Of a DNA stretch of 64,000 nucleotides, positions 1 to 8,736 are shown piece after piece. Source of the DNA: CBDAMZ01 sp965197375. GTDB lineage: Bacteria; Acidobacteriota; Vicinamibacteria; Vicinamibacterales; UBA8438. A program made the translations under genes and the position numbers. The notes beneath the pieces were generated by a model. It was not told the origin of the DNA, ran no database searches, and saw nothing but the letters and a program-made list of their open reading frames with translations. The stretch's first letter is position 1. The number at the start of each line of letters is the position of its first letter. Where the stretch lies: assembly GCA_965197375.1 (NCBI GenBank), contig CBDAMZ010000008.1, positions 62,001-126,000 of the forward strand, given 5' to 3'.

Positions 1-641
1 TGCCGCCGGCGCAGAACGCCCTGCTCAAAACGCTCGAAGAGCCCGCGACGCGGTCAGCGTTTGTACTGGTGAGCTCGCGTCCAGACGCGCTGTTGCCGAC
101 GGTGCGCTCTCGGTGCCCGCAGCTCCATTTCGGCCGCCTTGTGGCGTCCGACGTCGTCGACGTGCTGGTGAACCGACATGGCTATGAACAACGGGCTGCC
201 CAAGCGGCTGCGGCCGCCTCGGAAGGGAGCATCGGCCGGGCGTTAGAAGTGTCTTCCGGAGCGTTCACCGCTGCGCGCGATGCGGCCGCCAATCTGCTGC
301 GCGTGGCGGCGAGCGCTCGCGACCCTCGTGGGCGTTTGGAAGGGGCGAAGGAGCTAGTGGCTTCGAAGGGTGTCGTGCGTCCGGCGCAGGTCCGCGACGA
401 GCTCACGCTCCGGCTGCACACCCTGTCGTCGTTGCTCAGAGATCTGGAGCTGGTTGCAGTCCGCGCGGACGACCGATGGTTGGGGAACGCCGATCTGAAG
501 CCTGGGTTGGTCGCTCTAGCTAAGGCGTACGACAGCGATCGGAGAGAACATGCTTTCGTCGCGGTCGGTCGGGCTCTCGGTGCGATCGAGCAGAACGCGA
601 GTCCCAAGGTCGTTGCGGACTGGCTCGCGTGTCAGCTCTAG
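1..641 (+). CDS. holB: DNA polymerase III delta' subunit, C-terminal part (partial)
   Basis: The gene runs off the left edge; the frame is open from base 3 to the TAG at 639-641. The fragment opens with NALLKTLEEP and continues FVLVSSRPDALLPTVRSRC, the DnaX/HolB signature, including the SRC motif that carries the arginine finger of clamp-loader AAA+ subunits. The rest is an alpha-helical region that would form the lid and collar domains. In the family, delta' helps open and load the beta sliding clamp. The next gene is ricT, a common holB partner. An ATG-type start near 69 is internal and should not be taken as the true start. The main alternative is the paralog DnaX, but the short tail after the collar region favours HolB. 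Confidence 0.85.
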   Translation, partial: PPAQNALLKTLEEPATRSAFVLVSSRPDALLPTVRSRCPQLHFGRLVASDVVDVLVNRHGYEQRAAQAAAAASEGSIGRALEVSSGAFTAARDAAANLLRVAASARDPRGRLEGAKELVASKGVVRPAQVRDELTLRLHTLSSLLRDLELVAVRADDRWLGNADLKPGLVALAKAYDSDRREHAFVAVGRALGAIEQNASPKVVADWLACQL

Positions 642-698
642 TGGTTCCGGAGAGGTTGCCCAGTCGCGACTGTCAGGCGGCTCGGTCGCCGTGTAGAG

Positions 699-1499
699 AT
701 GAGTGAGATGCACACTGAAACACGGGCGCCGTTCGTCAGTGTGAAGTTCGACCCGGTCGGGCGTGTTCACACCTTTCTCCTTCCCGAGGTCGGCTTTGAT
801 CCCTCGCTCCAGCCTGGAGATGCGCTCGTCGTCGCGCACGGCGAGCGACGGGACATGGGCACGGTGACCCGGACTGTGCCGCAGACCGCGGCGCGACGCT
901 CCCAGCCGGCGGGTGTTGGAGGCAAGCTATTGAGGCGTGCGACCACGCAAGATGTGGCGACACGGCTCAAGCAGCAGCATCGCGAGCGTGAGGCGCGCCG
1001 CGTCTGCCTGATGAAGATCAAGGAGCGCGGACTGCCGATGAAGCTCACGCGCGTCGAACAACGGCTCGATAATTCCAAGCTGATTTTCTACTTCACTGCT
1101 GACGGGCACGTCGATTTTCGCGAGCTCGTGCGTGAGTTGGCAACCGAGTTCCGCTGTCGGATCAAGATGCTGCAGGTCGGGGCACGAGATGAAGCGAAAA
1201 TGCTCGGCGGCTATGGCACGTGCGGACGTCCGCTCTGCTGCACCACGTGGCTCCAGACGTTCGAGCCAATCTCGATCAAGATGGCGAAACAGCAGAACCT
1301 GAACTTAAACCCCTCGCGGTTGTCGGGTCTGTGCGGTCGCCTGAAATGCTGCCTGCGCTACGAGCTACCCAACGCCAAGGGTGAGCAGTTCGCGGGCTGC
1401 GCGCACGAAAGTAGCTGTAGCAGCAAGAGCGGAACTGGTGGCTGCGGCGGGAACTGCAGTGGTAATTGTGGCGCTGGCGGCTGCGGCACCTGCGGCTAG
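699..1499 (+). CDS. ricT: PSP1-domain protein RicT with Cys-rich tail
   Basis: 266 residues. The PSP1 C-terminal domain spans about 95-225 and shows GYGTCGRPLCC (172-181), the run LNLNPSRLSGLCGRLKCC and YELP. In Bacillus the homolog (YaaT/RicT) acts with RicA and RicF in a complex that carries iron-sulfur clusters and affects RNA maturation; whether that applies here is inference. After about residue 230 the protein ends in a Gly/Ser/Cys-rich tail with seven cysteines (234, 240, 249, 253, 257, 262, 265), not part of the usual PSP1 domain. ATG 699 is chosen; it lies 57 nt after holB, which suggests co-transcription. Confidence 0.9.
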   Translation: MSEMHTETRAPFVSVKFDPVGRVHTFLLPEVGFDPSLQPGDALVVAHGERRDMGTVTRTVPQTAARRSQPAGVGGKLLRRATTQDVATRLKQQHREREARRVCLMKIKERGLPMKLTRVEQRLDNSKLIFYFTADGHVDFRELVRELATEFRCRIKMLQVGARDEAKMLGGYGTCGRPLCCTTWLQTFEPISIKMAKQQNLNLNPSRLSGLCGRLKCCLRYELPNAKGEQFAGCAHESSCSSKSGTGGCGGNCSGNCGAGGCGTCG

Positions 1500-1555
1500 G
1501 TTGACCGCGCCTGCTCCATCGCCTGAGAGCCACGCGGGGCGTCCCGCTTCGACAC

Positions 1556-2461
1556 TTGATGCCCTTACCCCGCATTGGTCTCACTGTCGGCGACCCGGCC
1601 GGCATCGGACCTGAAGTCGCTATTGCGGCCGCCCGTGACTCGCGGGTCCTCGAGGTCTGCGAGCCAGTGCTGTACGGTCCGCACACCGAGTCGGAGTGCG
1701 CCACGTTTTCGCACGGCATGCCGTCGGCCGAGGCGGGGCGCGCCGCGTACGAAGCCGTCCGGGCGGCCACGACCGACGCGGTCGGCGGCCGCCTCGATGC
1801 CATTACCACCGCGCCTATCAGCAAGAAAGCCTGGGGTTTGGCCAGCCTCCCCTGGCGCGGGCACACCGATCTACTCGCGCATCTCACCGGGGTGGCCGAC
1901 GTGGCGATGTTGTTCCACGCTGAACGCCTCCGCGTGGTGCTTGCAACTGTTCACGTCCCCCTCCGTGACGTTCCCCGACTCCTGACTCGCGAGCGAATCG
2001 AGCGGGTGATCGGTCTCGCGCATGTCGAGTTGCCGCACGTCGGGTTTGCCCGTCCACGCCTCGCGATGGCCGGGGTCAACCCGCATGCGGGTGAGTGCGG
2101 TCTCATCGGAAAGGAGGAAGCGCGCGTCGTGCAACCCGCAGTCGAGGCCTGCCGCGCGCGTGGCATCGACATCACGGGCCCGTTGCCGGGCGACACCGTC
2201 TTTACCCGGGCGTTCAATGGCGACTTTGATGCCGTGGTGGCGTGTTATCACGACCAGGGGCTGATTCCGGTGAAGCTGGTTGCCTTCGGGCGGGCGGTTA
2301 ACGTTACCCTCGGTCTGCCAATCGTGCGGACGTCGGTTGACCATGGCACCGCGTTCGACATTGTCGGTCAAGGGCTTGCCGATCCGTCTAGTATGATTCA
2401 GGCGATCTTACTTGCCGTGAAGCTCGTGGCCGCACGAACCCAGGTGGTCCCGCCCGCATGA
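1556..2461 (+). CDS. pdxA: 4-hydroxythreonine-4-phosphate dehydrogenase
   Basis: 301 residues, slightly short for PdxA (about 320-340). It oxidises 4-phosphooxy-threonine in the DXP-dependent vitamin B6 pathway. Visible family signatures are TVGDPAGIGPEV near the N-terminus, ITTAPISKKA, GHTDLL (metal and substrate region), MAGVNPHAGECGLIG, GPLPGDTVF, CYHDQGLIPVKL and TSVDHGTAFDIVG, in the expected order. The start is either TTG 1556 or ATG 1559; they differ by one residue. The gene overlaps smpB by ATGA at its 3' end. Some PdxA-like paralogs act on other substrates (PdxA2), so the exact substrate rests on homology. Confidence 0.92.
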   Translation: MMPLPRIGLTVGDPAGIGPEVAIAAARDSRVLEVCEPVLYGPHTESECATFSHGMPSAEAGRAAYEAVRAATTDAVGGRLDAITTAPISKKAWGLASLPWRGHTDLLAHLTGVADVAMLFHAERLRVVLATVHVPLRDVPRLLTRERIERVIGLAHVELPHVGFARPRLAMAGVNPHAGECGLIGKEEARVVQPAVEACRARGIDITGPLPGDTVFTRAFNGDFDAVVACYHDQGLIPVKLVAFGRAVNVTLGLPIVRTSVDHGTAFDIVGQGLADPSSMIQAILLAVKLVAARTQVVPPA

Positions 2462-2928
2462 GTGACGACCGCCCCGCCGAGCGCCTCATCGCCGACAACC
2501 GAAAGGCCCGCCATGACTACCATCTGCTCGAGACCTACGAGGCAGGCATCGTCTTGCTCGGGACTGAGGTCAAGGCGATTCGCGAGGGGCGGGTGATTCT
2601 TAGGGACAGCTACGGTCGCGTCGAAGGCGGCGAGGTTTTTCTCTACAATGTGCACATCAGTTCGTACAGTCATCGGGGGTACGCTGATCATGAGCCCCTC
2701 AGATGTCGCAAACTACTGCTTAACAAGCGCGAAATCAGGAAGCTCGTCGGCAAGACTGTTGGGCGTGGCCTCACGCTGGTGCCTGTGCGGATGTACTTCA
2801 AGAACGGGCGCGTCAAGGTGGCGGTGAGCGTCGCGAAGGGTAAGAAGACGCACGACAAGAGGGAGTCTATTAGACGGCGTCAGATCGACCGTGAGACGCG
2901 CGCGATAGTAAAGGAGCGAGCCCGGTGA
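2458..2928 (+). CDS. smpB: SsrA-binding protein SmpB
   Basis: 156 residues, the normal length. SmpB binds tmRNA and delivers it to stalled ribosomes for trans-translation. It shows the OB-fold signature NRKARHDYHLLETYEAGIVL, GTEVKAIREG, the ISSYSHRGYADHEPLRCRKLLL stretch and a basic C-terminal tail after KKTHDKRE that would reach into the empty mRNA channel. The ATG overlaps the pdxA stop, and its own stop overlaps the GTG of the next gene, so all three are probably translated from one transcript. No tmRNA gene is seen nearby. Confidence 0.95.
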   Translation: MSDDRPAERLIADNRKARHDYHLLETYEAGIVLLGTEVKAIREGRVILRDSYGRVEGGEVFLYNVHISSYSHRGYADHEPLRCRKLLLNKREIRKLVGKTVGRGLTLVPVRMYFKNGRVKVAVSVAKGKKTHDKRESIRRRQIDRETRAIVKERAR

Positions 2929-3809
2929 AGGTGCTGGTCACCGGCGCTGGGGGTCAGCTCGGCGTCACCATTTGTCGGACGTTCGCTTCGCGGCACGAGG
3001 TGGTCGCAGTGACCAAAGCGGAGCTTGACGTGACGAGCCACGCGCGGGTGATCGACACGGTTCTGGATCTGCAACCCGCGGCGATCGTTAACTGCGCCGC
3101 GTACAACGATGTCGATAGCGCCGAGGACGACCCGGTGCACGCCATGCGGGTGAATACTTTTGGCGTGCGGTCGCTAGTCCTCGCGGCGCGTGACGTTGGA
3201 GCCACGCTCGTCCACTACGGTACCGACTTCGTATTCGATGGAACGGCTACGCGGCCATATATAGAGGAAGACTCCCCCAATCCCCAAAGTGTGTACGCGG
3301 TGTCGAAGCTGTTAGGCGAATGGTTCGCCCGTGACGCGCCTCAATACTATGTGTTGAGGGTGGAGAGTCTGTTTGGTGGCGCGGCTATTGAGTCCGACGT
3401 CTCGCGGGGGGTGCGGGGAGGCACCCTCGACCGGATGGCGAACGCGATGCTCGATGGGCGGCAGGTCCGAGCGTTCGTCGATCGGACCGTCTCTCCCAGC
3501 TACAGCGATGACGTCGCTGAGGCGACCGCTGGGATCCTGGCGGCCAATCCGCCGCCTGGCCTGTATCACTGTGTCAGCTCCGGCCTGGCCACGTGGTTCG
3601 AGGTAGCCGTGGAGCTCGCCGGCCATCTTGGGTGTGACGTGCCGCTCGAGCGGGTCCGGATGGACGATGTCAGGCTTCCCGCGCGCCGTCCACGGTTCTG
3701 TGCTCTTTCAAACGGGAAGCTCGCCACGGCCGGCATCCGAATGCCCACCTGGCAGGACGCGATTGCCCGCTATGCTGCTGCCCGGCTACAGGCGGTTGTG
3801 CGACATTGA
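2925..3809 (+). CDS. rfbD: dTDP-4-dehydrorhamnose reductase-like (RmlD family)
   Basis: 294 residues, starting at GTG 2925, which overlaps the smpB stop. It is a short-chain dehydrogenase with an N-terminal Rossmann fold (VLVTGAGGQLG) and the RmlD-like region AAIVNCAAYNDVDSAEDDP, then STDFVFDG-like YGTDFVFDG and the catalytic YAVSK tyrosine-lysine pair. RmlD makes dTDP-L-rhamnose for cell-surface glycans, which fits the following polysaccharide region. The other rml genes (A, B, C) are not in the window, so it may reduce a different sugar nucleotide. Confidence 0.8.
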   Translation: MKVLVTGAGGQLGVTICRTFASRHEVVAVTKAELDVTSHARVIDTVLDLQPAAIVNCAAYNDVDSAEDDPVHAMRVNTFGVRSLVLAARDVGATLVHYGTDFVFDGTATRPYIEEDSPNPQSVYAVSKLLGEWFARDAPQYYVLRVESLFGGAAIESDVSRGVRGGTLDRMANAMLDGRQVRAFVDRTVSPSYSDDVAEATAGILAANPPPGLYHCVSSGLATWFEVAVELAGHLGCDVPLERVRMDDVRLPARRPRFCALSNGKLATAGIRMPTWQDAIARYAAARLQAVVRH

Positions 3810-3929
3810 CCACTTTCGGGGTGGTTCTCTAAGTGCGCCTTATCATGGCAACCGATGCTCGTGCCAGCTCGCGTTGTGTCGCTGCTCTGGGCAATCTTTC
3901 AGCCCTGCCGCCCCGTCAGCCGGCGCTTC

Positions 3930-5030
3930 TCACCCGAGCACCTCGTCGACCAAATTCGCCACCATCTGTCCGATGGCGAGGCAGGACGTCAGGCCGGGCG
4001 AGTCGATCCCGGCAGCCTGAATCAAATTCGGCACCCGGCGGTCGTGCCCGATCAGGAAATCGGCGAACGGTTGGTCGGGCGGGCAGGCCTTTGCACGGAT
4101 ACCGGTCCCGCCCGGTCTCAGGTCCGCCAGCGTGATCTCGGGTAGGAAGCGGCGCGCCGACTCATAAAACCGTTCGAGCGGTAGCCGATCGCTTTCGTAA
4201 TCGTCCTTCGCCGGCTGATATCGTGCCGTCGGTCCGAGCGTGACGCTACCCCAGGTCGTGCGCGTCAGATGGACTCCGAAGCCGTGACCGGAGGGATCCG
4301 GAAGCGGATAGATCAACCTACCGACGAGTCCACGGGCTGCCGGAACCAGCTCGGCATATTCCCCACGCACCGGGTAGATTGTGAACATCTCGCCACCGAG
4401 AGATGCCGACAGCTCGTCGGCATACAGGCCCGCGGCGTTGACGACCGTCCGCGCCAGGATCGTCTCCCGCGGCGTGCGTAGCTCGATCCCGCCGCCCCGG
4501 CAGACACCGCCGCCCACCCTCGTGCTAGGCAGCAGGTGAACGTCACGACTGGCGGCCAGTCTGGTCAGGCTGCGCACCAGGGCCTCCGCATCGATGATGC
4601 CACTCGATGGCGACCAGATGGCGGCGGGCGATTCGATGTGCGGTTCCTTCCGCCGGATGAATGTGCGATCCACCAGCTCGAGGTCGGCAACCCCGTTTGC
4701 GTGGCCGCGCGCCGCCAGCTGTTCAAGCTCGGGGATATCCCGCTTGTCGCCCGCCACGATGAGCTTTCCACAGCGCTCGTGCGGAATCTCACGGCGCCGG
4801 CAGAACGTGTAGAGCTGCTCGCGTGCCTCAACGCATAGGCGTGCTTTGAGCGAATGCTTGGGGTAGTAGATGCCGGCGTGAATAACTCCGCTGTTGTGCG
4901 TGCTCGCTTCGAGACCCAGCCGCGGCTGTCGTTCGAGCAGGCAGGTCGAGCGGTGGCGTTCAGCCACTGCGCACGCGGCCGCCAGCCCGACGACCCCGCC
5001 CCCGACGACTACGACGTCGATGGTCTCCAT
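3930..5030 (-). CDS. lhgO: L-2-hydroxyglutarate oxidase-like FAD enzyme (LhgO family)
   Basis: 366 residues on the minus strand, a DAO-fold flavoprotein. The FAD dinucleotide motif VVVGGGVVGLAAA starts at residue 8, followed by LLERQ and the LhgO-typical stretch HNSGVIHAGIYY and LCVEARE. Further on are SGIIDAEALVRSLT, VVNAAGLYAD and the C-terminal RPGGTGIRAK and SPGLTSCLAIGQMV. LhgO oxidises L-2-hydroxyglutarate to 2-oxoglutarate and feeds electrons to the quinone pool. It stands alone, divergent from the wbpA remnant with a 57-nt spacer, and has no obvious link to glycan synthesis. Confidence 0.85.
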   Translation of the reverse strand: METIDVVVVGGGVVGLAAACAVAERHRSTCLLERQPRLGLEASTHNSGVIHAGIYYPKHSLKARLCVEAREQLYTFCRRREIPHERCGKLIVAGDKRDIPELEQLAARGHANGVADLELVDRTFIRRKEPHIESPAAIWSPSSGIIDAEALVRSLTRLAASRDVHLLPSTRVGGGVCRGGGIELRTPRETILARTVVNAAGLYADELSASLGGEMFTIYPVRGEYAELVPAARGLVGRLIYPLPDPSGHGFGVHLTRTTWGSVTLGPTARYQPAKDDYESDRLPLERFYESARRFLPEITLADLRPGGTGIRAKACPPDQPFADFLIGHDRRVPNLIQAAGIDSPGLTSCLAIGQMVANLVDEVLG

Positions 5031-5087
5031 CGTCTTACCTCAAACCCGATTGTGCCACTGTGCACGATCCGGCATACTCTAGCCGTG

Positions 5088-5485
5088 GTGGCGAGCACGC
5101 TGCTGGACAAGATTCGGTCTCGAGAAATCCACGTGGGGATCATTGGCCTCGGTTACGTCGGCCTTCCCCTGGCCGTCGAATTTGCCAAGGCAGGGATAAC
5201 CACCCTCGGCTTTGACATCGACCGCCGGAAGACCGATCAGATTGCTCGCGGCGAGTCCTACATCGCCGATGTTTCCGCCGAGGTGATCCGAACCGTCACG
5301 AGCGGGGGGCGCCTGTCCGCAACGACCGATTTCACCAAGCTCGCCGGGGTCGACACCGTGAATATCTGCGTGCCGATGCCGCTCCGCAAGACCAAAGACC
5401 CCGACCTCTCTTATATTGTGGCGGCGGTCGACGAAATTGCGAAGCACCTGCAGCCAGGACAACTGATCATCCTCGAGTCGACTCC
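5088..5485 (+). pseudogene. UDP-sugar 6-dehydrogenase (WbpA/TviB-like), N-terminal fragment
   Basis: Only the first 130 or so residues of a normally about 430-residue nucleotide-sugar dehydrogenase remain. The NAD-binding part is clear: VGIIGLGYVGLPLAVEF, FDIDRRK, the CVPMPL segment and GQLIILEST. The next expected residues (TYPGTT and the catalytic Cys domain) are absent. At about 5480-5485 the frame enters sequence that matches a cytidylyltransferase in another frame, and reading on gives an unrelated Arg/Ser-rich translation. GTG 5088 (or 5085) is the likely original start. The enzyme would have oxidised UDP-HexNAc to the uronic acid; this fragment cannot. Confidence 0.8.
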
Positions 5486-5854
5486 CTACGGGCCGTCGAG
5501 AAGTGCCGCCAGCACCCCGGTAAGATGTGGGTCGTGCGGGGCAAGCGGATGGCGCCACTGTTATCCTATGGGCCGGTACGGCAGCAGCCGTGGCACAGTA
5601 GCCAATATCAATCCCTGCCGGTTGTCTACGTGCAGAACGCTAGCCTGGAGATCGCGTGGGCGCGTGTGGTCGCTGAGCAGCGGACGATCGCGGGGGAAGT
5701 GCTCAAGCCGTTCTTTACCGAGGCGCTCGAGGGGTACGACATCAACGATCCAAACGACTGGCTCATGGCCGAACACATCGTTAACACGAATCCCTCCGTG
5801 CTGCCAGCTGTCGGCGCTCGGCCGTACCAAGAAACCGAGATATCGAGAGCGTGA
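5480..5854 (+). pseudogene. Acylneuraminate/KDO-type cytidylyltransferase, C-terminal fragment
   Basis: Read from 5480 in the frame that ends at the TGA of 5852-5854, the translation begins DSLRAVEKCRQHPGKMWVV. It continues with VYVQNASLEIAWARVV, TIAGEVLKPFFTE and GYDINDPNDW, which is the C-terminal half of NeuA-like CMP-sugar synthetases. The N-terminal nucleotide-binding half is missing. The first usable start is an internal ATG at 5525. The fragment is joined directly to the wbpA fragment, so the 3' part of wbpA, any genes between and the 5' part of this gene have been lost. After it come 195 nt with no recognisable gene before the transketolase. Confidence 0.75.
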
Positions 5855-6049
5855 GTAGATTCTCTGCGATCGTCAGCTGCTCAGCGACCGCGCGCGCCGA
5901 TCGGCGGCGCACTGCGGTTGCTTGTCCTCGCGGAGCCACGGGTTGCCCAATGCCGACTTTTGTTGGGGTCACCGCTTATTGCCATTAGCTGTCGGTGGCG
6001 GGCGCCGTTCTCGCTTGACAATATTGATCCTCCCATAGAATAGAAGCGC

Positions 6050-6955
6050 GTGCACGACCTCCACTACGTTCCGCTTGCTGAAATCAGGCGCGGTCTTTGC
6101 GCCTCTAAGGACGATCGCCATGCTAGGGCCTCGGTGCTGGCTGCGATCTGCCGGATCAACGCGCTGTACATGATTGCGTGTGCCGGCTCTGGGCATCCCG
6201 GCACGACCTTCAGCAGCACCGACATTGTCAGCTGGCTGTATCTCAACGAGCTTCGACCTGGGGATGACGAGACGCGGCCGCGTGACGTCTATTTTTCGTC
6301 GAAAGGTCACGACGTGCCGGCGTTCTACGCGGTGATGATTGCGCTCGGGCGGCTCCCGTTCGAGTCGATTCACCGTCTCCGCTCGCTTGGAGGGCTACCC
6401 GGTCATCCAGACATTGGTACGCCGACCGTCGAAATGAACACCGGGTCGCTCGGCATGGGGATATCGAAGGCAAAGGGGCTCGCGCTTGCTAATCGGCGGC
6501 TTGGCGTGGACGGGCGCGTTTATGTGCTGACAGGGGACGGGGAGCTGCAGGAAGGCCAGATCTGGGAATCACTCCAGCAGGCCGCCAACCTCGGTCTGCA
6601 TGAGGTGACGGCAATCATCGACCACAACAAGATCCAGTCGGACACGTGGGTGCACGACGTCAGCGACCTGGGCGACTTAGAGGCTAAGTTTGGGGCGTTC
6701 GGATGGCACGTGCAACGATGCGACGGGCACGACATGCGGCAGATCGACCGCGCGCTGGCAGTAGCACGTGAGACACGCGGTCGCCCCAGCGTAATTGTTG
6801 CCGACACTGTGAAGGGTAAGGGCGTGTCGTTTATGGAAGGGCCGTCGATGCCGACGGACGACCAGATGTACCATTTCCATAGCGGCGCCCCGAGTCCCGA
6901 GCAATACACCACAGCGCCTACAACGAGCTGGTCCGAGACGCCAACCGGCAGCTAG
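6050..6955 (+). pseudogene. Transketolase, N-terminal (ThDP-binding) part, frameshifted
   Basis: Thiamine-diphosphate enzyme of the transketolase family. The N-terminal half has SGHPGTTFSSTDIV, FSSKGHDVPAFYA, GSLGMGISKAKG, the ThDP motif LTGDGELQEGQIWE and DHNKIQSDTWV. The correct frame holds to about FHSGAPSPEQY (near 6905); the last 17 or so residues are out of frame. One base appears to be missing near 6900-6908, after which the same protein continues in the frame of the next feature. In polysaccharide clusters such enzymes are thought to help make branched or higher-carbon sugars; here that role is inference. The start is GTG 6050. Confidence 0.8.
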
Positions 6956-7953
6956 AGGCGCTCGACGCCGCATCGCTCAAGCTTGAAACAGTAGAACGCC
7001 GGCCGGCCAGGCCTCGCTCCGGTACTCAGCGGTTCGTCCCGGTCTACGCGAAGGCACTGGTAGCCCAAGCTGAGCAGCACCCGGATCTGCACGTGCTTGA
7101 CGCTGACCTGGTGCTCGATTGCGGGCTCATTCCGTTCCGCGAACGGTTCCCGGAGCGTTTCCTGGAGTGCGGGATCGCGGAGCAGGACATGGTCTCGATC
7201 GCGAGCGGTATGGCGGCTCGAGGGTTGCTTCCGGTGGCGCACTCGTTCTCGTGCTTCTTGTCCGCTCGGCCGAACGAGCAGATCTACAATAATGCTACTG
7301 AGCAGCGAAGGGTCGTGTACGTTGGCTCGCTGGCCGGCCTACTCCCAGGCGGACCTGGTCACTCGCACCAGTGCGTGCGTGACATCTCGAGTCTCAGCGC
7401 CATACCCAACCTCGTGATGATCGAGCCGTCGTGTGAGGACGAGGTGGCGTTGGCCGTTGGCTACTGCATCAACGGTACCCGTGAGAGCTGCTACCTCCGC
7501 CTCGTTTCGATCCTGGTCCAGGTGCCCTACGTGCTACCAGCCGGGTACGTCCTGGTTGAAGGTCGTGGCACCGTGCTTCGCGATGGGCGGGATGCCGTCG
7601 TGATTGGCTACGGGCCGATCATGCTCGCTCAGGCGATGAAAGCAGCTGAGCAGCTCGAGCGCGACCACGGGATCGACCTCAAGGTGGTCAACCTGCCTTG
7701 GCTTAACAGGGTCGACCGCAACTGGCTGAGCGAGACCATCCGCGGGTGCCGGGCGGTGTTCACTTTGGACAACCACTACGTCGGTGGTGGGCAGGGGCAG
7801 ATGCTTTTGGCGACTCTTGCCGAACTCGACCCGGTGCCAGCGGTGACCGCCCGCCGGTTTGGTGTCACCAGAATTCCAGAATCTGGTGGCAACGTGGAAG
7901 TCCTTGAGGCCCATGAACTCGATGCCGCGAGCCTCTGTGCGGCGATGCAGTAG
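6901..7953 (+). pseudogene. Transketolase, C-terminal part, frameshifted from 6050 unit
   Basis: From 6901 the frame reads HSAYNELVRDANRQLEAL, continuing without a stop to TAG 7951-7953. It carries the pyrimidine-binding domain (LVLDCGLIPFRERFPERF, CGIAEQDMVSIASGMA, PVAHSFSCF) and the C-terminal domain (VFTLDNHYVGGGQGQML). The first available start codon is GTG 7093, already inside the domain, so this is not a natural separate subunit. Joined to the upstream part it would give about 635 residues, normal for a full-length transketolase. No Shine-Dalgarno sequence is evident before 7093. Split transketolases do exist, but there the break falls at a domain boundary with its own start. Confidence 0.75.
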
Positions 7954-7958
7954 GTGGT

Positions 7959-8657
7959 ATGCCAGGCGACGGTGTGACGACCCTGTTGTTCTGGGACATC
8001 GACGGGACGCTACTGACAACCGGTCGGGCCGGGGTCTTTGCCTGGGAGGCGGCGGCTAGCGAGGCGGCCAGACGACCGATTGATCTCCAGACACTACAGA
8101 CCGCCGGGCTGACCGATTTCGCGATCGGCCGGATGATTCTAGGCAGCCTCGGTTTGGCGTCCGATGAAGGGCCGCTGGCTCGCATCGTCCGGACGTACGA
8201 AGAGATGCTGCCGTCGGTCTTGCCACGCCGCCAAGGTCGGGTGCTCGACGGGGTCCGCCCTATCCTCGAACATACGCGAGCCACGCGACCCGACATCGGG
8301 CTCTATCTGCTAACCGGGAACACGCCTGCCGGTGCGCGAGCGAAATTGACGCACTATGGCCTGTTTGACTTCTTTCAGGGTGGTGCGTTTGCGGATCCTT
8401 CTGGTGACCGGGCCGACATCGCCCGTCGAGCCCTGAAGGCCGTCGGTAATGGCCGGTCAGTCGATGTGGCGCGCGTGTTCGTGATTGGAGACACACCCCA
8501 TGACGTGTCGTGCGGTCGGGCGATCGGTGCCAAGACGATCGCCGTTGCGAGCGGCGATTACCCGCTCAAAGCGCTCGAAGCCGAGTCGCCGTGGCACGCA
8601 CTGCCGGTGTTGCCTGATGCCGAGGACTTTCTCGCTCTACTCGAGAAGCCGGCTTGA
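7959..8657 (+). CDS. HAD-superfamily hydrolase
   Basis: 232 residues. HAD motif I is FWDIDGTLL (two catalytic aspartates), motif II is LLTGN, the lysine lies in the region around ARRALK, and motif IV is VFVIGDTPHDV. The phosphoglycolate-phosphatase-like fold acts on small phosphorylated metabolites. It starts 5 nt after the transketolase stop, so it was probably co-transcribed with that gene and may dephosphorylate a sugar phosphate of the same pathway; that is inference from position only. Unlike its neighbours it looks intact. Confidence 0.82.
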   Translation: MPGDGVTTLLFWDIDGTLLTTGRAGVFAWEAAASEAARRPIDLQTLQTAGLTDFAIGRMILGSLGLASDEGPLARIVRTYEEMLPSVLPRRQGRVLDGVRPILEHTRATRPDIGLYLLTGNTPAGARAKLTHYGLFDFFQGGAFADPSGDRADIARRALKAVGNGRSVDVARVFVIGDTPHDVSCGRAIGAKTIAVASGDYPLKALEAESPWHALPVLPDAEDFLALLEKPA

Positions 8658-8736
8658 CGCGACCGTCTGAGCACCCCAAAGCCTGGCCGCGTTCCACAGA
8701 CCGTCATTGGTTCAGCAAGTGTAGGCAGCCAGCAAT

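Noticed and set aside
6901..7953. Natural two-subunit transketolase (separate N and C genes)
   Set aside because: The break is not at a start codon with a ribosome site; coding similarity continues across the frame change and the first start is inside the second domain.
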